Shown here one piece after another: positions 60,086-64,000 of a stretch of DNA of 64,000 bases. The number at the start of each line of letters is the position of its first letter. Positions within the stretch are counted from its first letter, which is position 1. The notes below the pieces were generated by a model, which did no database searches, was not told the origin of the DNA, and saw only the letters and a program-made list of their open reading frames with translations. The stretch covers positions 92,440,029 to 92,504,028 of the forward strand of contig OY726566.1 in NCBI GenBank assembly GCA_963383645.1. The letters run 5' to 3'. The translations under genes and the position numbers were made by a program. The stretch is from Muscardinus avellanarius (taxonomy: Eukaryota; Chordata; Mammalia; Rodentia; Gliridae).

Positions 60086-60139
60086 TTTTGACTCTTAGTC
60101 TAATGTTATTTCTATCATGTTATAAAACATTAAGTTAAG

Positions 60140-60478
60140 TAGCTGGGCATGGTGTTGCATGCCTGTAATCCCAGTACTTGGGAGGCTGAGATAGGAGGAT
60201 CCTTGATTTGTGGCCAGCCCCAGAAACTCAATGAGACCATTGGCAACTAAGTGAGACTGTTTCAAAATAAAAAGGAGCCTCAGCCTACTTAGTGAGGTCC
60301 TTTGCAAATCTTTCAAAATAAAGAATAAAAAAATAGGACGGGGGTGAGTGGGGGAGAGAACTCGGAGGAGAATGCTCCTGGGTTTCATCCCCAGTACCGT
60401 AAAAAATAAAAAATAAAATAGGACTGGGGATGTAGCTTGGAGGTAGAAGGCTTCTGGGTTCAATCCCTAGCATCACAC
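60140..60478 (+). mobile_element. B1-dID SINE carrying a truncated second SINE in its linker
   Basis: A B1 half (60140-60272) ends in aaaataaaaagg. Then come a second partial B1 end (agcctcagcctacttagtga) and its own ID half (60330-60400). After taaaaaataaaataggactg the outer ID half follows (60420-60478). Order B1, B1 end, ID, ID fits insertion of a 5'-truncated SINE in the A-rich linker. Confidence 0.75.
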
Positions 60479-61004
60479 ATAGACACACCCAACACTCCCA
60501 CACACATAAATGGAGTTAAGATTAGTTAATAGTAGTGTTATGAGTTCACTTTAGGATTCTAAGCTCATAGGTGCTCCTCAGTTTTCAGTTTAAATTCTGA
60601 AATAAGTACTTTTCAGCCTGATCCTCAAAGAGAAAGAAAAAAAAAATATTTTGCTATATAAGAAGATACTAGCCAAATGATTGAATCTCATCACACCGTA
60701 ACCATCTGGTCTTCTACCATCGGTCCACTTGATGCCAAAAACGATACTTCATTTGCCGAGCAGACAAGCTTAATCTGCATCAAACAAATTCTCTCAGTGC
60801 CTCGTACAAATCACTTCATTGTTTCAAACTGGTGGATCCATGAGAAATGGGGGTATATTTTGCAAGGATTTTTTCTTATACCCTACAGTGATGTGGCAAA
60901 TTCATAAGGGACCTAAGACAGCAAAAATGATGGCACAGAAAACTATCACTGGGTGGGGATAAAGCTGGGCTAAGTAAGTCATCTCGAAAACTTTCGCACT
61001 CATT
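60479..61004. other. Intron sequence, unassigned
   Basis: No repeat or exon recognised. Confidence 0.4.
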
Positions 61005-61260
61005 CATTTATTCAGCTAATATTTACTGACCTATGTCAGGTACCATGTTGTGAAAGATTGAGGGGTTATTCCGGATTAGACAGTATTAGAGATGATTTAT
61101 GAGTATTAGTCATTTTAACAAGCTAGGGAGGTTAGTAACTATTATGTCCTCCTTCCACAGCTGAGGAACTTGAAAGGTTAAGAAAAATGCTCCAAACTAC
61201 ACAGCAGGTACATGCCACTCTCGGGATTGGAATGTGAGACATTCAGTGTTGGAGCCTGTG
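61005..61260 (-). mobile_element. MIR
   Basis: tcagctaatatttactgacc, gtcaggtaccatgttgtgaa, acagctgaggaacttgaaag and ctacacagcaggtacatgcc are reversed MIR features. Confidence 0.65.
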
Positions 61261-61590
61261 CTCCAAATGAGATTTCGTAGAGTACAACCTATAGTCAAAG
61301 CAGGCCTAACACCTATTTTTACATAGCCATAATAATGGTTTTGCATTTTGTAAACAGTTGAAAAAATACTAAAACATTGTGTGACTTGTGAAAATACATA
61401 ATATTCCAACTTGAGTACATACACAGTGACTATACAATGGCTTTGTTTTCACATTACAAAGGGAGAGAAGCTGGGACAGGGACCATACACGGTCCACAAG
61501 GCCTAAAATATCTTCTCATCTAACTCTTTATAGAATCCACAGACCTAGATTATCCTTGAGTCCCCTCTCCTTCTCCTTCTTCTTCTTTTG

Positions 61591-61777
61591 CAGTACTAGG
61601 GATGGAACCCAGGGGAATTCTACCTCCGAGCTACACTTCCCCTGTCCTATTTTTTGAAACAGGGTCTCACTGAATTGCGAAGGGCCTCGCTAAGTAGTTA
61701 AGGCTGTCCGAGCAAGGATACTCCTGTCTCTGCTTCCCGAATACTGGGATTACAGGGTGCAATACCATGCCCAGCCT
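61591..61777 (-). mobile_element. B1-dID SINE
   Basis: gcagtactagggatggaacc ... gagctacacttcccctgtcc ... aataccatgcccagcc. Confidence 0.85.
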
Positions 61778-62170
61778 CTATTATTCTTATTCAAAATCCA
61801 ATAGCCAATCTAGTCAATTCTACCTTTGAAATATTCAACCACATTTCCTTACCTTCGCTGCCAGCACCACAACCCAACCATCACCATCTGGCTTATAATT
61901 AACCTCTTAGCACATCCCTTTTCTTCAAAACTGTTGGCCAAGACACAACCAGTTCATTCTTTCTCAACCCCTCTGGCTTTCCTAAGCATGCCAAGTGTTG
62001 CCCTGTTCTTTCTTCTTATTAGTACAGGCCTCTTCCCAAACATCATCTCATTGGGAGGTCTTACTTCTCTACCCAAAACATAGACCTATACCTTGACCCT
62101 GGGACTTCCCTTTTTCCCTGCCAATTTGCTGTTGCCCACATTGTCTATCCTGCTATACAATATATATAAC

Positions 62171-62171
62171 T

Positions 62172-62202
<31 letters not shown>

Positions 62203-62216
62203 CGCGCGGGCGCGCA
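62171..62216 (+). repeat. (TG)n(CG)n alternating purine-pyrimidine tract
   Basis: About twelve TG units run directly into eight CG units, one break (gg at 62208-62210), then CGCGCA. It adjoins a reversed SINE. Confidence 0.95.
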
Positions 62217-62400
62217 CTACTGGGAATTAAATCCAGGGACATCCTACTTACTTTCAGCCCTTTTTGATTTCTGTTTGAAACAGGGTCTCACTAAGTTGCG
62301 GATAGCCTCATTAGTAGCTGAGGCTGTCCTCAAACCCATGATCCTCCTGTTTCAGCCTCCCAAGTGCTAGGAATACAAGCATACGCCACCATGCCTGGCT
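62217..62400 (-). mobile_element. B1-dID SINE
   Basis: actactgggaattaaatcca ... gaaacagggtctcactaagt ... cgccaccatgcctggct. Confidence 0.87.
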
Positions 62401-63331
62401 CATAATTGGTTTTTGATTGAAATAAAGTTTCATGATCAAGCAGTTTATTTTCTTCACTAGGCTATTTTTTACTAGACTAGGGCTAATATACATGAGGTGC
62501 TTAAGTAGATACCTTTTGTTGAATGAGAAAACTAAGTAGAGTTAAAATGTACTTATTCCAATGACACACATAGATGCTCAAACACATTTAACACATATAA
62601 TAACAGTCCAGAGCAGGGTTTAACAGTGTATTTAATTTGTTCTACTTTCTCATCAAATGTTAGATTCTCAAAAATCAAATTTTGAGACTCAATCAAAAGG
62701 AAGAGCTAGTTCATCCGGCAATCTTACAGCCTGTGTATGAAGTTAATCTAGACAACAAATCTACTTTGTTGAATGGGGTGCTGACGAGGTGTAAACTCCA
62801 CCCTTACATGCACGACCTTCTTTCTTTTCTAATTCTTTCTGCTGCGTTTCCATACAGTTCTAAGTCCACACTGACTAGACACTGCCTCTGTCCCCCTAAC
62901 TCTTATACAAGTCTTAACTCATTTGGCTCCTGTCACCTCTTAATGGAGACATTCACTTCTTAGTCACAAATGCAGTCAAACTGAGTTTTCACACAGACAA
63001 TATATTCTTTAAAACAGTAACTTTTCTAAGAACATCCTCAAGTTTGCTCAATGTTTGAAGAAAGTAATAATCACATTCTACTGTTTGATGTGAAGACAAT
63101 GAAGACTGCACAATGCTGATCAAGGAAAAAGATGGAAGTTGATGGGTGTTAAAATGTACCCATGACTCAATAACATAACCATACCAAAAATAACCAAAGA
63201 AATGATATTACCAGGGAGAATGGTAAAAACCTGCCTAAGAAAAGCCTTCTAATTTATTGATTTTTAAACAAATATATCAAAAGCTATATTTCCAGTAAGG
63301 TAAGAGAAGCAATGACAAGAAATAGTCATAC
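62401..63331. other. Intron sequence before the 84-nt exon
   Basis: Donor-side intron of CHCHD3; no repeat recognised apart from a weak MIR-like tail near 62500. Confidence 0.45.
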
Positions 63332-63415
63332 CCTTTCCTCCAGTCTAGCCAGCTGCTCTTTGTAGAACGCATCCTGCTTCTTTATCACTCGGTCTTTCTC
63401 TTCCAGCTGCTTAAC
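63332..63415 (-). CDS. CHCHD3: CHCHD3 internal exon (coiled-coil segment, about residues 124-151)
   Basis: On the minus strand a pyrimidine tract ending in TTTTTTTAG precedes 84 nt (28 codons, phase 0 at both ends), followed by the donor GTATGA. The translation contains QLEEKDRVIKKQDAFYKEQL and ends in ARLEER, which I recognise as MIC19; the human residue span is about 124-151. It is rich in K, E and Q, as expected for the central coiled coil (DUF737 region) that precedes the CHCH domain. The first two codons read V-K where human has A-R, and I where human has L at about 134; these are conservative or near-conservative changes. No frameshift or stop is present. Exon numbering was not assigned. 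Confidence 0.95.
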
Positions 63416-64000
63416 CTAAAAAAAGAAACGAGGAACATACTATATCAAGAAAAAGCAGCAACAGCAATGCAAAACTCAAGTATAAATTGCATTAGAAATA
63501 AGTACACAGAGCTGACGATTTTGCAATCTATTAGGTCTTTGACAAAAAAATTAATATGATGATGATTGCTGGATTTAAATGTAAAGAATGAGTCTCCATT
63601 GTATTTTTTTTTTACTGTAACAGCTGTGTCCTACTTTGTCCAAATGTAGTTGGAAATGACAGAATACAACACATCACATACTGTCTTCTCTTTTCAAGAA
63701 TAATTTGAAGGATTAGTATTTTCACAATCAAACTTTTATTCTGGGAGTAAGATACACAACTACTGACCTTCTTGAGCAACAACAAAATGCCTATATCATA
63801 CTTCAGACATAAACCTTATATTTAAAAACTCTTAAATTACCCAGTGAAATCTGCATATAGATACATGCATTGTTCTCTTTCCCTATTTATGAAGTAACAG
63901 CCTAGAGGAGGGGAGGTCAAAATGCTGTAATTGCTAATTTAAATAATTTAAGAGTAATAAAAATAATAAGTACTTAAAAAAACCTTTAGTTATACTACTT
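63416..64000 (-). other. CHCHD3: CHCHD3 intron upstream of the 84-nt exon (partial)
   Basis: This is AT-rich sequence before the acceptor at 63416-63417, with a pyrimidine tract immediately upstream of it on the minus strand. No repeat or exon was recognised. Confidence 0.8.

Larger units (their letters stand above)
18934..63331 (-). other. CHCHD3: CHCHD3 intron (44.4 kb) between the two recognised exons
   Basis: The length follows directly from the two exon boundaries. Donor GTATGA is at 63331 and downward; acceptor CCACAG ends at 18934. The content is transposon-derived repeats and unannotated single-copy sequence, itemised separately. No additional exon, snoRNA or miRNA hairpin was recognised. 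Confidence 0.9.
1..64000 (-). other. CHCHD3: CHCHD3 (MIC19) gene body, partial
   Basis: Two minus-strand exons with consensus splice sites encode consecutive segments of CHCHD3/MIC19, so the window lies within this gene and the rest is intron. MIC19 is a peripheral subunit of the MICOS complex on the intermembrane-space face of the mitochondrial inner membrane. It links MIC60 to the outer-membrane SAM complex and supports crista junctions (family knowledge). The N-terminal exons must lie beyond 64000 and the CHCH-domain exons below position 1. I looked for the CHCH exon in 1-18862 and did not recognise it. No promoter, CpG island or 3' end is visible. Extension of the gene to both window edges is inferred from the missing terminal exons. 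Confidence 0.88.

Overview
This is nuclear DNA from a rodent, lying inside one very large gene. The repeats identify the lineage. About thirty copies of a dimeric SINE are present, made of a 7SL/B1-like half joined to a tRNA-derived ID-like half (B1-dID type). Separate ID-like monomers and several L1 3' ends with a shared rodent-type tail are also present. B1-dID SINEs are known from the squirrel-related clade (squirrels, mountain beaver, dormice). The youngest copies here do not have the ID half I would expect in marmots or ground squirrels, so the exact family is left open.

The only host protein-coding sequence I can support is two exons of CHCHD3 (MIC19, a subunit of the mitochondrial MICOS complex), both on the minus strand. 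The upstream exon is at 63332-63415 (28 codons) and the next one is at 18863-18933 (23 codons plus two bases). Together they encode 51 consecutive residues of the coiled-coil segment just before the CHCH domain. About 44.4 kb of intron lies between them, and 18.9 kb of the next intron follows. The CHCH-domain exons are not in the window.

Region by region: 0-18.9 kb is the downstream intron, with many SINEs, a twin-primed L1 (6.9-7.6 kb) set in an ancient L1, and ID monomers. 18.9-63.3 kb is the large intron. It contains an L1 3' end with reconstructable target site (22.8-23.4 kb), an MLT1-type LTR (27.5-27.8 kb), a 51-bp inverted repeat (32.9/33.5 kb), nested SINEs (35.4-35.8 kb), a perfect 33-bp minisatellite (36.4 kb), a hAT-type DNA transposon fossil (42.5 kb), several MIRs, and a composite L1-derived element at 57.16-59.90 kb. 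63.4-64 kb is the start of the next intron upstream.

The most interesting object is that composite element. It has an L1 5'UTR with a duplicated unit and an uninterrupted ORF1. Where ORF2 should follow, there is instead an old L1 fragment in the opposite orientation, then an L1 3' tail with poly(A). One 13-bp target-site duplication brackets the whole 2.7 kb, which suggests it moved as a single transcript: a chimeric, ORF1-only 'half-L1'.
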